A stretch of DNA of 64,000 nt. Source: JBKQVT01 sp052139835 (GTDB lineage: Bacteria; Planctomycetota; Planctomycetia; Pirellulales; Thermoguttaceae). Shown here one piece after another: positions 9,048 through 18,286 of this stretch; the first letter of the stretch is position 1, and each line of letters opens with the position of its first letter. Both the position numbers and the translations under genes were made by a program. Location of the stretch: contig JBKQVT010000150.1 in assembly GCA_052139835.1 (NCBI GenBank), positions 6,871 through 70,870 of the forward strand, given 5' to 3'. The notes under the pieces were generated by a model. The model had not been told where the DNA came from. It searched no databases and was given only the letters and a program-made list of their open reading frames with translations.

Positions 9048-10223
9048 ATGAAAAGACTACTGCTATTGTGCGTGCTTTCGGGCGTTGCCGGGGCCGGAAC
9101 GGCCGTCTGGCTTTCGCGTGGGCCGGGGTTGGAGCCCCGGAGCGTGGCCCAGGACGTCAAGCCGCCGGCGGCGCCCGCGGCGGCTCCGAATGTCTCCGCG
9201 GCGAGCCCGCTGGCGCCGGCGGCAGCGGATCAGTACACGCCCGAGGAGCGGGTCAACATCGCCGTCTATGAGAACGTCAATCGCAGCGTGGTCAATATCA
9301 CGACGAAAGGATACCAGGGCGATCAGTTCCTGCTCTTGGAGATCCCTTCGGAAGGAGAGGGGAGCGGGGTGGTGTTGGACCGGCAAGGACACATTCTGAC
9401 GAACTATCACGTCATCGACGGCGCGCAGCAGATCGAGGTAACGCTGTTCGACGGCAAGAACTATCCGGCGGAACTGGTTGGCAAGGATTCCAGCACCGAC
9501 GTGGCGGTGCTGAAGATCAATCCGCCGGCCGGGGTGTTGTTTCCGGTGGTTTTCGGCGTTTCGACGGAGTTGCGGGTTGGGCAGCGGGTGTTTGCCATCG
9601 GCAACCCCTTCGGCCTGGAGCGGACGATGACGACCGGCATCATTTCCAGCCTGAACCGTTCCTTGCCCAGCCGCCGCAACGGCCGTTCGATCAAATCGAT
9701 CATTCAGATCGACGCGGCCATCAACCCGGGCAACTCGGGCGGGCCGCTGCTGGACAGCCATAGCCGGCTGATCGGCATGAACACGGCGATTGCCAGCCGC
9801 ACCGGCGAGAACGTGGGCGTGGGTTTCGCCATCCCGGTAGGCACCATCGCCCGCGTCGTCCCCCAACTGATCGCCCACGGCCGGGTCCGCCGGCCCGACG
9901 TGGGGATCACGCGGGTGTATCGGACCGACCAGGGGCTGCTGATTGCCGCGCTCGTGCCGGGGGGCCCGGCGGAGCGGGCCGGGCTGCAAGGGTTCAAGAT
10001 CGTGCGGCAGGAGAGGCGGCAAGGCCCGGTCGTGTACGAGTTCCAGACGGTCGATCGCGCGGCGGCCGACTTGATCAAGGCGGTCGACGGCAAGCCCGTC
10101 CATAACGGCGATGATTTCCTCGACATCATCGAGAGCAAGCAGCCCGGCGACCAGGTGACCCTGACGGTGGTCCGCCGGGGGCAGCGGCGCGAGGTTCCGG
10201 TCCGGCTGGGAACAGGGGAATAA
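9048..10223 (+). CDS. HtrA/DegP-like trypsin-family serine protease with one PDZ domain
   Basis: A 391-residue envelope protease. The ATG at 9048 starts a signal peptide or membrane anchor (KRLLLLCVLSGVAGAGTAVWL), followed by a Pro/Ala-rich linker to about residue 60. The chymotrypsin-fold domain carries the full catalytic triad: His121 (TNYHVIDG), Asp151 (STDVAVLKI) and Ser230 (NPGNSGGPL). One PDZ domain follows (GGPAERAGL to VTLTVVRRG). The family degrades or refolds damaged periplasmic proteins. The single PDZ and N-terminal anchor resemble DegS or HhoA-type members rather than two-PDZ DegP. It is followed after 71 bases by asnS, with a hairpin pair between them, so co-transcription is uncertain. 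Confidence 0.93.
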   Translation: MKRLLLLCVLSGVAGAGTAVWLSRGPGLEPRSVAQDVKPPAAPAAAPNVSAASPLAPAAADQYTPEERVNIAVYENVNRSVVNITTKGYQGDQFLLLEIPSEGEGSGVVLDRQGHILTNYHVIDGAQQIEVTLFDGKNYPAELVGKDSSTDVAVLKINPPAGVLFPVVFGVSTELRVGQRVFAIGNPFGLERTMTTGIISSLNRSLPSRRNGRSIKSIIQIDAAINPGNSGGPLLDSHSRLIGMNTAIASRTGENVGVGFAIPVGTIARVVPQLIAHGRVRRPDVGITRVYRTDQGLLIAALVPGGPAERAGLQGFKIVRQERRQGPVVYEFQTVDRAAADLIKAVDGKPVHNGDDFLDIIESKQPGDQVTLTVVRRGQRREVPVRLGTGE

Positions 10224-10229
10224 AGTAGT

Positions 10230-10273
10230 CCGCACACGCCGTGTGCGGAAAAAACGGCACACGGCGTGTGCCG
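10230..10273. repeat. Paired REP-like palindromes (CACACGCCGTGTG type)
   Basis: Two adjacent near-palindromes, 10230-10248 (CCGCACACGCCGTGTGCGG) and 10255-10273 (CGGCACACGGCGTGTGCCG), separated by an A-rich hexamer. They can form two small hairpins or pair with each other. The first recurs exactly at 29139-29157. Both sites lie between genes. Confidence 0.7.
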
Positions 10274-10294
10274 GATACTATAACTGGGTGGCAA

Positions 10295-11710
10295 ATGATG
10301 GACAAGCTCACGGTGGCCGAGGCGCGGCGGGCGGAAGCGGTGGGGCGGGAAGCCCTCGTGCAAGGCTGGGTGCGGACCCGCCGCGACAGCAAGGCGGGTT
10401 TCAGCTTCCTGGAACTCAACGACGGCTCCTGCTTCGGCAACGTGCAAGTGGTGGCCGCAGCCGCGCTGGAGAACTACGAAAGCGAGATCAAGCGGCTCAC
10501 CACCGGCTGCAGCGTGAGCGTCGAGGGGCTGGTCAAGGCCTCGCCCGGCAAGGGGCAGGCCACCGAGCTCGAGGCGCGGCGCGTGACCGTCCACGGCTGG
10601 GCCGACCCCGAAACCTATCCCTTGCAGAAGAAGCAGCATTCCTTTGAATTCCTCCGCACGGTGGCCCACCTGCGGCCGCGGACCAACACCTTCGGCGCCG
10701 TCGCGCGGGTGCGCAACTGCGTCTGCCGCTCGATCCACGACTTCTTCCAGGAAGAAGGCTTCCTCTACGTCCACACCCCCATCATCACGGCCAGCGACTG
10801 CGAAGGGGCCGGCGAGATGTTCCAGGTCACCACGCTCGATCTGAACAACGTCCCCATGCCGGTCGAAGGCTCGTATCAGCCCGACTGGGAAGTCGATTTC
10901 AGCCAGGACTTCTTCGAGCGGCCGGCGTACTTGACCGTCAGCGGGCAGTTGGAGGCCGAGACCTTCGCCTGTTCGCTGGGCAAGGTCTATACCTTCGGCC
11001 CCACCTTCCGCGCCGAAAACTCCAACACCACCCGCCACCTCGCCGAGTTCTGGATGGTCGAGCCGGAAATGGCCTTCTTCGAGCTGGCCGACAACATGGA
11101 CCTGGCCGAGCGGTTTCTCAAGCGGATCGTCCGCGACGTGCTGGAAAAGTGCCCCGAAGACATGGAATTCTTCCGCCAGCGGATCGACGCGACCGTCGTC
11201 GAGACGCTGCAACAGGTCGTCGCCAGCAGCTTCGTCCGCCTGCCCTACACCGAGGCCATCGAGCTGCTGAGGAGCTCGGGGCGGGAGTTCGAGTTTCCCG
11301 TCCAGTGGGGCAGCGACCTCCAGGCCGAGCACGAGCGCTGGCTGACCGAGACGCATTTCCAGTCGCCGGTGATCCTCTACGACTATCCGCGCTCGATCAA
11401 GCCCTTCTACATGCGTCTGAACGACGACGACCGCACGGTGCGGGCGATGGACGTGCTGGTGCCGAAGGTGGGCGAGATCATCGGCGGCAGCCAGCGCGAG
11501 CATCGCCTCGAGGTGCTGGAGATGCGGATGAAGGAGCAGGGCTTGAACCCGGAGAACTACTGGTGGTATCGCGACCTGCGGCGTTACGGCACGGTGCCGC
11601 ACAGCGGTTTTGGTCTGGGCGTGGAGCGGGTGCTTTTGTTTGTCACCGGCATGACGAACATCCGCGACGTGATCCCCTTCCCGCGGACGCCGGGAGTGGC
11701 CGACTTCTGA
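10295..11710 (+). CDS. asnS: Asparaginyl-tRNA synthetase
   Basis: Charges tRNA-Asn with asparagine; class IIb aminoacyl-tRNA synthetase. About 471 residues, the normal bacterial length. The N-terminal OB-fold reads QGWVRTRRDSKAGFSFLELNDGSC, close to other AsnRS enzymes, and places the start at the ATG pair 10295/10298. The class II core carries motif 2 (FRAENSNTTRHLAEFWMVEPE region) and motif 3 (GFGLGVERVLLF). Loops such as SYQPDWEVDFSQDFF look like family insertions. It stands apart from other translation genes here. Confidence 0.95.
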   Translation: MMDKLTVAEARRAEAVGREALVQGWVRTRRDSKAGFSFLELNDGSCFGNVQVVAAAALENYESEIKRLTTGCSVSVEGLVKASPGKGQATELEARRVTVHGWADPETYPLQKKQHSFEFLRTVAHLRPRTNTFGAVARVRNCVCRSIHDFFQEEGFLYVHTPIITASDCEGAGEMFQVTTLDLNNVPMPVEGSYQPDWEVDFSQDFFERPAYLTVSGQLEAETFACSLGKVYTFGPTFRAENSNTTRHLAEFWMVEPEMAFFELADNMDLAERFLKRIVRDVLEKCPEDMEFFRQRIDATVVETLQQVVASSFVRLPYTEAIELLRSSGREFEFPVQWGSDLQAEHERWLTETHFQSPVILYDYPRSIKPFYMRLNDDDRTVRAMDVLVPKVGEIIGGSQREHRLEVLEMRMKEQGLNPENYWWYRDLRRYGTVPHSGFGLGVERVLLFVTGMTNIRDVIPFPRTPGVADF

Positions 11711-11801
11711 GAGCGGCGGAGACAAAGCAAAAGTCCACCACGGCACGGAGGACATGAAGGGGAAAGACGAGGGGTTGTAGATTACCTCGGGAGATCGTGC
11801 C

Positions 11802-12818
11802 ATGGGACGTGTGCCCGTTGTTATCGCGTTTAGTTTGGTTGCCGCGTGGGGATTGGTTTGGAGTCCCCGTACGCCGGCCGCCCCGCCGGAGAAGATCGAG
11901 CGGCTCCGCGAGGCCAAGCTCGCCGAAAAGGCGACAGAGGTCTTGGGCGGCCGGCTGACGGTGCGTCTGCCCTCGGGAGCGCACGCGGAGCCGCGGCCCC
12001 ATTCGATCATGGCAGCGCCCGAGCCGGAGGACCATGAGACGCGGATCATCTTCGACGCCGGTCCTGAGAGGCTCGTGCTCCTGGCAAAGGAAACCTTCGC
12101 CTTCGCCGGGGAGGACCTGGAGATTGATGTGCGGGAGTGGCTGGCAAAATCGAAGTTCAATTACCGAGCCAAGACCGTTCCACACCCTGCCAAAGGGCTC
12201 AAGGCCGTGGCAATCACTCCGCTGGCCGGCCTCGACCACAGCTTCGGGTTCGTCGAGGGTATCTGCGTCGAGTCCACTGACCGGACGATCCAGACGCTCG
12301 ACGTGTACGTCAATGGGGTGGCCGCGAAAGACCCGCAAGGCTGCCGGGCGCTGGCCCACGAGATTCTCTCGTCGGTCGCACCAGGCAAGAGAAAGCTACA
12401 ACTGGCTGCGGGCCAGCGGCGGTTGTACGCTTACTCGAAGGAATTGGAGATCTCGATTACCGTCGATCAGAACACCGTCGCCGAGACCCAGGACGGCCCC
12501 GACTTCCTCGTCCATCGCTTGTTCACCATCGGGCGGTTGGGGACTGATCCGGACACCATCGGGGTGTACCTTGGAAACGCCCCCGACTTCAAGCCGGGGG
12601 CAAAGAAAGGTTCCGGAACGATGTTCGGCAAGAACATCGACTGGCACTTGCTGCCCGAAGGGAAAGGCATGGAAACCCTTTGTGACTTGCCGATACCCGG
12701 CGACAAGCTCGTCGCCCACGTGTGGATCCATGCCGCCACCGACGCCCGACTGGCCGCACTGAAAAAGGCAGCGGAGACCCTGAAACTGGTGAAGTCCCAA
12801 GGCCCTGCGCGGAAGTGA
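11802..12818 (+). CDS. Exported protein of unknown function
   Basis: A 338-residue protein with a signal peptide (MGRVPVVIAFSLVAAWGLVWSPRTPAAPP). The mature part is a mixed alpha/beta protein with DVREWLAKSKFNYRAKTVPHPAKGLKAVAITPLAG and a later region LHRLFTIG-like (VHRLFTIGRLGTDPDTIGVYLG). I recognise no catalytic motif. Two halves of similar size suggest two related lipid- or peptide-binding type domains, but this is weak. It lies 91 bases after asnS, probably in its own unit, and converges with the GAF-PAS-PilZ gene. Confidence 0.65.
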   Translation: MGRVPVVIAFSLVAAWGLVWSPRTPAAPPEKIERLREAKLAEKATEVLGGRLTVRLPSGAHAEPRPHSIMAAPEPEDHETRIIFDAGPERLVLLAKETFAFAGEDLEIDVREWLAKSKFNYRAKTVPHPAKGLKAVAITPLAGLDHSFGFVEGICVESTDRTIQTLDVYVNGVAAKDPQGCRALAHEILSSVAPGKRKLQLAAGQRRLYAYSKELEISITVDQNTVAETQDGPDFLVHRLFTIGRLGTDPDTIGVYLGNAPDFKPGAKKGSGTMFGKNIDWHLLPEGKGMETLCDLPIPGDKLVAHVWIHAATDARLAALKKAAETLKLVKSQGPARK

Positions 12819-12845
12819 GCATGCGTCAGGGGCCCGTCGCCGGGC

Positions 12846-14144
12846 CTACAACTGCGTGCGGCCGAGGAAGCGGCAGCCGATGAGGAATTGCCGCTGGCCG
12901 TTGTTGACCTTCTCGGCATAGCGGGCCACCTGGGCGGCGAAGTGGGTGACCGCTGGCGGCTTGCCCAGGGCCACGATCAGTTTGTCGAAGTCCGGCACGC
13001 GGTCCAGGAAGAAGGAGAGCCCGCCGGCGGAAATATCGCAGCAATCGACCTCGAAGAAGTCGCCCGCCAACGGCATGCTGCCGTCGGTGACCGGCGCGAT
13101 CATCTGGCGGTACTGGAAGGTGCGTCGCGGGCTGGCCCGCAACTCCTTTCCACCCGGAGTGGGACGCATCTGCAGCGACTGCGTGGCCTGATCGAAGCAG
13201 GGCACGCCGCTGAGCAACAGCAATTGCGGCTTGCCCTCGGCATCGCAGGTGAAGCGCAGCGACCAGGCGACGCGGAGCCGTTGGCCGTCCTTGGTCATGA
13301 GGTTGCCGTCGAACTTCAGGGCGGCGCGGTCTCGAACCGCCTTCCGCAGCGTGCCGTGGAAGAGGTCGAGGTCCTCCGGCGCCGCGAAGACGCTGACGAA
13401 GGGCCGCTGCCGCACCTGTTCGAGGACGAAGCCGGTGGTCTGCCGGCAGGCCGGGTTGATGTCCACGATCCTCCCCTCGAGGTCCAGCACGATGACCAGC
13501 GATTCGACGGCCTCCAGGAGGGCCGCCGTGAAGTTGCGATTCTGCTGGAGGGCCTCGTCGGCTCTTATCCGCGCGATCGCAACCATCAGCAGATGACCGA
13601 TCATCTCGACGAACTGCGTGTCGGAGGTGCTGAAGGGCTGCGGCCGGCGGCGGTAGACGCCCAGCGTGCCGAAGGGCTCCTTGTCTTGGCCCAACGGCGC
13701 CGTCAGCGCGGCGCGGACGCCGAGCTTGCGGAGCGCGAGGTCGCAAAACCGCGTCTCGGCGGTCACGTCGCCGCTGGCCACGGCTGTGCCCGCCGCCAGG
13801 GCGAATCCCGCCATCGACTCTTCGGCGCGGAGCGACGAGGAGGAGACGGCCGGCTCGATGGGCTGGGCATCCATCAGACTGGAGACGACCCGCAGCAAGA
13901 GCGCCTCGCCCCCGGCGACGACCTGGCTGGCGCCGCCGAGTTCGGCCTGCAGGACATCGGCCACCAGGGCGATGGCATCTTGCGTCAAGGCGGTCAGGGA
14001 AGGCCGCGTATGGATGCGGCGGCCGAAGGCCAGCACGGCCGCCCGCTGCCGGTTGCGGCTTTCGGGGTCCTCGTCGCCGGGCGGAGGCGCGGCGGTGGCT
14101 TCCACGCCGCTCCCCGGCGTCACAGGTGTGTCAACAGTGGCCAT
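12846..14144 (-). CDS. GAF-PAS-PilZ signalling protein
   Basis: A 432-residue cytoplasmic protein. The ATG at 14144 (MATVDTPVTPGS) is chosen because upstream sequence is low-complexity and non-coding in character. Residues ~40-190 form a GAF-type domain (VRAALTAPLGQDKEPFGTLGVYRRRPQPF), residues ~205-330 a PAS domain (LLEAVESLVIVLDLEGRIVDINPACRQTTGF) and the C-terminal ~110 residues a PilZ domain (RRTFQYRQMIAPV, DISAGGLSFFL). PilZ domains bind c-di-GMP through RxxxR and (D/N)xSxxG; the second is intact, the first is spaced differently, so binding is likely but not certain. There is no output enzyme, so it probably acts by protein contact. It is divergent from the M16 protease gene. Confidence 0.8.
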   Translation of the reverse strand: MATVDTPVTPGSGVEATAAPPPGDEDPESRNRQRAAVLAFGRRIHTRPSLTALTQDAIALVADVLQAELGGASQVVAGGEALLLRVVSSLMDAQPIEPAVSSSSLRAEESMAGFALAAGTAVASGDVTAETRFCDLALRKLGVRAALTAPLGQDKEPFGTLGVYRRRPQPFSTSDTQFVEMIGHLLMVAIARIRADEALQQNRNFTAALLEAVESLVIVLDLEGRIVDINPACRQTTGFVLEQVRQRPFVSVFAAPEDLDLFHGTLRKAVRDRAALKFDGNLMTKDGQRLRVAWSLRFTCDAEGKPQLLLLSGVPCFDQATQSLQMRPTPGGKELRASPRRTFQYRQMIAPVTDGSMPLAGDFFEVDCCDISAGGLSFFLDRVPDFDKLIVALGKPPAVTHFAAQVARYAEKVNNGQRQFLIGCRFLGRTQL

Positions 14145-14311
14145 AATCCAATATATGCTATTCTTCCGGGAAAATGGGGTGGGAAAATGCCGGCCGGTTT
14201 TGCGGAAAAAAACGGTGGCGCCACCGCCCGCAGGGGTATTTGCCGCACCGCACAAAACCGCTACCATGGAGCAACTCGGCAACGAATATGACCTCCATTT
14301 CAGGAGTTTCC

Positions 14312-17032
14312 ATGAGTAATGTTCTCCGCGTCGGCGGCGTCGCCTTTCTCCTCTTGTTTTCCCTCCTGACGGCTGCGGCGGAAGAGAAATCCCCGCCGCC
14401 GGCGGCGGCGCAGCCGGCCGCGCCACGCTATGCCAGCGTCCGCGCCCTGGGGGAAAACGTCACCCTGGCCACGCTGGAGAACGGCTTGACTGTCATCGTC
14501 CAGGAGAACCACGTGGCGGCGGTGGCCACGGTCCGCTGCTACGTGAAAAACACCGGCAGCGCCTTCGAGGGGCGCTACCTCGGGGCGGGCCTGAGCCACG
14601 TGCTGGAACACGTCGTCTGCGGCGGCAGCACCCAGCGGCGCAGCGAGAAGGAGATCCAACGGATCATCGAGTCCTTCGGCGGCGCCACCAACGCCTACAC
14701 CACCAACGAGACGACCTCGTTCCACATCGACTGCCCGGTGAAGAACGTCCTGACCGCCGTGGACCTGGTGGCCGACGCCATGCAGCACGTCCGCTTCGAG
14801 CCCGCCGAGTTTAACCGCGAGCTGAAGGTCGTGCGCCGCGAGTTGGCCGACGACGAGGCGGATCGCGGGCACGTGCTGGACGACCTGTTGGACGCCACCG
14901 TCTACACGACCAGTCCCATGCGCTGCCCGGTGATCGGCTACCTGCAAGTCCTCAACGGCACGACCAACCAGGCGATCATCGACTTCTATCACGAGCGCTA
15001 CGTGCCCAACAACCAGGTGTTCGTGGTGGTGGGCGACGTGAAGACACGGGAGATATTGGAGGCGGTGGCCCGGCAATGGGCGGGCACGCCCCGCGGCCGC
15101 GAGACCGACGTGCCCCTGGCCGCCGAGCCGGAGCAACTCGCGCCCCGCCAGGCCGCGCGCGAGATGGAGGGCAAGACCTACGACACCGTGCTGGCCTGGC
15201 CGACGGTGAAGCTCTCGGACCCCGACATGTACGCCCTGGACCTGGCGGCGTATATCCTCGGCGAAGGGGAAAGCTCGCGGCTGGTGCGGCGGTTGAAATA
15301 CGACCGGCCGCTGGTGCAGTCCATCGCCGCGGTCAGCGAGACGCCGCACTTCGTCCGCGGCTACTTCGCCGTCGAGGCCAGTTGCCTGCCCGAGCGGTGG
15401 CGGCCGGCCACGGAGGCCATCCTCGGGGAGGTCTACCGGCTGCGCGAAGAGTTGGTCGACGAGGCGGAGTTGGCCAAGGCCAAGAAGCAGAAGGCGGTCG
15501 AGTGGCTCTTCGACCGCCAGACGGTGCAGCAGGCGGCGGAGAGCCTGGGGCGCGGTTTCCTGGCGGCCCATGATCCGCTATTCGACCAGGCCTATGCGCG
15601 CAACATCCAGAAGGTGACGGCGGAAGAAGTGCGCGGGGCCGCCCGCCGCTGGTTCGTCCCCGAGCGGCTCAACCGCGTGACCATCGCGCCGCCGGGGGGC
15701 GCGCCGAAGGCCGCCGCCGAGGCCGCGGCCGCCGGCAGCGGAAAGGTCACGCTGGTGCGATTGTCCAACGGGTTGCGCGTGCTCGTCAAGCGGCACGCCA
15801 ACCTGCCGCTGGTGAATATCCAGGCCTTCGTGCTGGGCGGCGCGCTGGTGGACGACGAGAAGACCGCCGGCCGCGCCTCCCTGGTGGCCGACATGCTCGA
15901 CCAGGGGACCGCCGACCATACGGCCGCGGCCATCGCCCGCTATTTCGACTCCATCGGCGGCCGGCTTTCCTTCGGCTCCGGCCGCTTCACCGTCTTTGGC
16001 GAAGCCACCACGCTGCGGGAAGACTTTCCGCAGGCGGCCGCGGTGTTCGCCGAGTGCTTCCTGCGCCCGACGTTTCCCGCCGGGCAGTTCGCCAAGATCC
16101 AGGGGCTCGCCCTGGGGGCCATCGCCGACCGCACGGCCGATCCGGAGGCCGAGATCGCCGAGGTCTTTGCCGACCACCTCCCCGCCGCCTCGCCCTATCA
16201 CCTGGTCACGGAAGGGAAGGCGGAGTCGGTGCGGGCCCTGACGCGCCTCGACCTTGCCCGCTTTCACAACAAGTATTTCGTCCCCAAGCACATGGTCGTC
16301 ACCATCTTCGGCGACATCGAACCGGACCGTGCCGTGGCCCTGGCGGGGAAACTCTTCGGCGGCTCGTACCCCGCGGCGGCGCCGAAGATCGACTTCCGGC
16401 GTCCCAACACCCTGCCGGAGTCCGCCGCCTATCACAAGCAAACCGGCAAGGACACAGGCATGATCCTGCTGGGCTACCCCTGCGAGAGCATCTTCCAGCG
16501 GAAGGACCACGCCGCCATGACCGTGCTGACGGCCGTGATGTCGGGCTACGCCTATCCGGGCGGGTGGCTGCACAACGAGCTCCGCGAGGCGGGCCTGGTC
16601 TACTACGTGCAGGCCATGCCCATGACCGGGCCGGTCCCCGGCTACTTCACCATCCTCTCGCAGACCCAGCCGGCGAAGGTCGCCGAAGTGGTTGCGCACA
16701 TCCGCCGCGACGTGGAGCGAGCCCGCCAGGGGAAGATCACGCCGGAGGAGTTCACCACGGCGGTCGAGCGGATCATTGCCATGCACGCCCAGGAGAACAC
16801 GACCATTGCCGGCCAGGCGCGGCTGGCCGCGCTCGACGAGCTTTACGGCCTGGGCTACGACTACGACAAGACGTTCGACCAGCGGATTAAGGCGGTGACG
16901 CGAGACGACGTGGCCGCCGTGGCCCGGAAATATCTGGACAAGTCGCTCTTGACCACCAGCTCGCCGGAGAAGACGGCGCCTTCGGGGCAGTTGGGCGGCG
17001 CCTCCAGTTCCCAGACTCGCAAGGATGATTGA
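14312..17032 (+). CDS. M16-family zinc metalloprotease (insulinase/pitrilysin-like)
   Basis: A 906-residue exported peptidase. The ATG at 14312 follows AGGAG and starts a signal peptide (NVLRVGGVAFLLLFSLLTAAAEE). The first M16 domain has the inverted zinc motif HxxEH at residues 96-100 (HVLEH) and the downstream acidic stretch near residue 176 (RRELADDEAD) that supplies the third ligand. The second half (from about residue 480, LVRLSNGLRVLVKR) repeats the fold with VADMLDQG where the zinc motif would be, so it is the inactive partner. Both halves in one chain and a signal peptide fit a periplasmic peptidase for peptides or small unfolded proteins. Single gene. Confidence 0.92.
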   Translation: MSNVLRVGGVAFLLLFSLLTAAAEEKSPPPAAAQPAAPRYASVRALGENVTLATLENGLTVIVQENHVAAVATVRCYVKNTGSAFEGRYLGAGLSHVLEHVVCGGSTQRRSEKEIQRIIESFGGATNAYTTNETTSFHIDCPVKNVLTAVDLVADAMQHVRFEPAEFNRELKVVRRELADDEADRGHVLDDLLDATVYTTSPMRCPVIGYLQVLNGTTNQAIIDFYHERYVPNNQVFVVVGDVKTREILEAVARQWAGTPRGRETDVPLAAEPEQLAPRQAAREMEGKTYDTVLAWPTVKLSDPDMYALDLAAYILGEGESSRLVRRLKYDRPLVQSIAAVSETPHFVRGYFAVEASCLPERWRPATEAILGEVYRLREELVDEAELAKAKKQKAVEWLFDRQTVQQAAESLGRGFLAAHDPLFDQAYARNIQKVTAEEVRGAARRWFVPERLNRVTIAPPGGAPKAAAEAAAAGSGKVTLVRLSNGLRVLVKRHANLPLVNIQAFVLGGALVDDEKTAGRASLVADMLDQGTADHTAAAIARYFDSIGGRLSFGSGRFTVFGEATTLREDFPQAAAVFAECFLRPTFPAGQFAKIQGLALGAIADRTADPEAEIAEVFADHLPAASPYHLVTEGKAESVRALTRLDLARFHNKYFVPKHMVVTIFGDIEPDRAVALAGKLFGGSYPAAAPKIDFRRPNTLPESAAYHKQTGKDTGMILLGYPCESIFQRKDHAAMTVLTAVMSGYAYPGGWLHNELREAGLVYYVQAMPMTGPVPGYFTILSQTQPAKVAEVVAHIRRDVERARQGKITPEEFTTAVERIIAMHAQENTTIAGQARLAALDELYGLGYDYDKTFDQRIKAVTRDDVAAVARKYLDKSLLTTSSPEKTAPSGQLGGASSSQTRKDD

Positions 17033-17171
17033 GGATTGGGGGCGAGAAGACCGGCGTCTTGGCGTGGAGTCCTCATACCCAAGGACGTTGCCATAGCCTT
17101 GGTTGTCGTTGGTGTTGTTTCAACGGAATTCCCGGACACCCTCCGCTGACTCAGAAGGACTCTTTATCGTG

Positions 17172-18107
17172 TCAATGACTCGCGGGCAGGTCGATAAACA
17201 ACTCCCCAAGCGTCCGACGCCATTCATAACCAGCAGGCGCCCTATGTATTCCGATCACTTTTCCTTCCTTGAATATGACCAGTATGTTTGAAAAGTGAAG
17301 CATGTAGTCTATGTCGAACGATTCGTTGCTGCCATAGATTTTGTAGGAGCCTGCTTCCACTTTTCCCGATTCAAGTGCCTGCGCCCTGAGCACGGATTCC
17401 ACCTCCGATTCCGTCATTCCGATTCTTAGCCGGGAGGCGTTGTAGTGATCGCGCAAGGCGGCGTTCTTATTGATCTCCTTATTCCGTTTTGCAGACAGGG
17501 CGGGTTCGAGGGCGAGGTATGCGGCTGTCAAGCCCACGTCTATGTGCTGAGGCGGCGCGGCTCCGGCCCTAACCTCCTTTTCCAAGTCTGCAACACTTAC
17601 AGGCTTACTTTCGACTGCCCGGATGAGGCGACGGAAATCGCCTATCTTGATCGGCTTGGCACGACTCCGCCGTTTCCCGCTGTCATCAATTACTTCCTCC
17701 TGATCCCATTCTGGCCATCGAACAAATTTCTTGAACTTGTCGCCAACGAATATGGCCCACACGGCTCTCCCTCCGACCCTGTAGGGGCCCCCAAAGAGAC
17801 CATAGCTGATAGCCGAGACGTTCTTTCCTTCATACTCGGTGGCCTCTTCAAAATCACCCCCCCACTGAACATCTTTGAGAATGTCATTTTTCGATCTTTC
17901 GGGTCGAAATTTCTCAATATCACTAGCATCGAGACAATAATCGGCCGAAGCCGGTTTGGTGTGAAGGTTGCTCGTTTTTCCACGATCCATGCGTTCGCCT
18001 CCCGACTTGTCGGCGGGCTTGGCACACCCCGCGAGACAGGCGGACACCAGCGCCGTCAAGAGAGACCGCAACACCATATGCCGACGGTTCTTGCCGCATG
18101 AAACCAT
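17172..18107 (-). CDS. Lipoprotein with SmpA/OmlA-like C-terminal motif
   Basis: A 311-residue protein with a lipoprotein signal (VLRSLLTALVSACLAGC; lipobox LAGC). The ATG at 18107 is preceded at fair spacing by AAAGGG; an internal ATG at 18077 is also possible. The body has no domain I recognise. Near the C-terminus, LRIGMTESEVESVL followed by a strand pair (VIFKEGKVIGIH) resembles the SmpA/OmlA (BamE-like) motif. GC is lower than in neighbouring genes by eye, which may indicate acquisition. Function unknown. Confidence 0.65.
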   Translation of the reverse strand: MVSCGKNRRHMVLRSLLTALVSACLAGCAKPADKSGGERMDRGKTSNLHTKPASADYCLDASDIEKFRPERSKNDILKDVQWGGDFEEATEYEGKNVSAISYGLFGGPYRVGGRAVWAIFVGDKFKKFVRWPEWDQEEVIDDSGKRRSRAKPIKIGDFRRLIRAVESKPVSVADLEKEVRAGAAPPQHIDVGLTAAYLALEPALSAKRNKEINKNAALRDHYNASRLRIGMTESEVESVLRAQALESGKVEAGSYKIYGSNESFDIDYMLHFSNILVIFKEGKVIGIHRAPAGYEWRRTLGELFIDLPASH

Positions 18108-18208
18108 TTGTCAGACCCTTTCGCTTATAAGTCGCCTCACGGGCATAAGGCGAGCGCCTTGGGCAAATATAACGCCCCGGCGAGAAATAGACGAGCCCAT
18201 TGGCGTGC

Positions 18209-18227
18209 CACGGCTGTGTCAGCCGTG
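18209..18227. repeat. Small hairpin, CACGGCTG family
   Basis: CACGGCTG, loop TGT, CAGCCGTG: a perfect 8-bp stem. The same 19-mer occurs at 42872-42890 and, inverted, at 42921-42939. Confidence 0.6.
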
Positions 18228-18286
18228 TTGTTGCGCCGTCGGCGTGGTCTGCACGGCATCAAGCCCCATCGGCGTGAATCACCACG

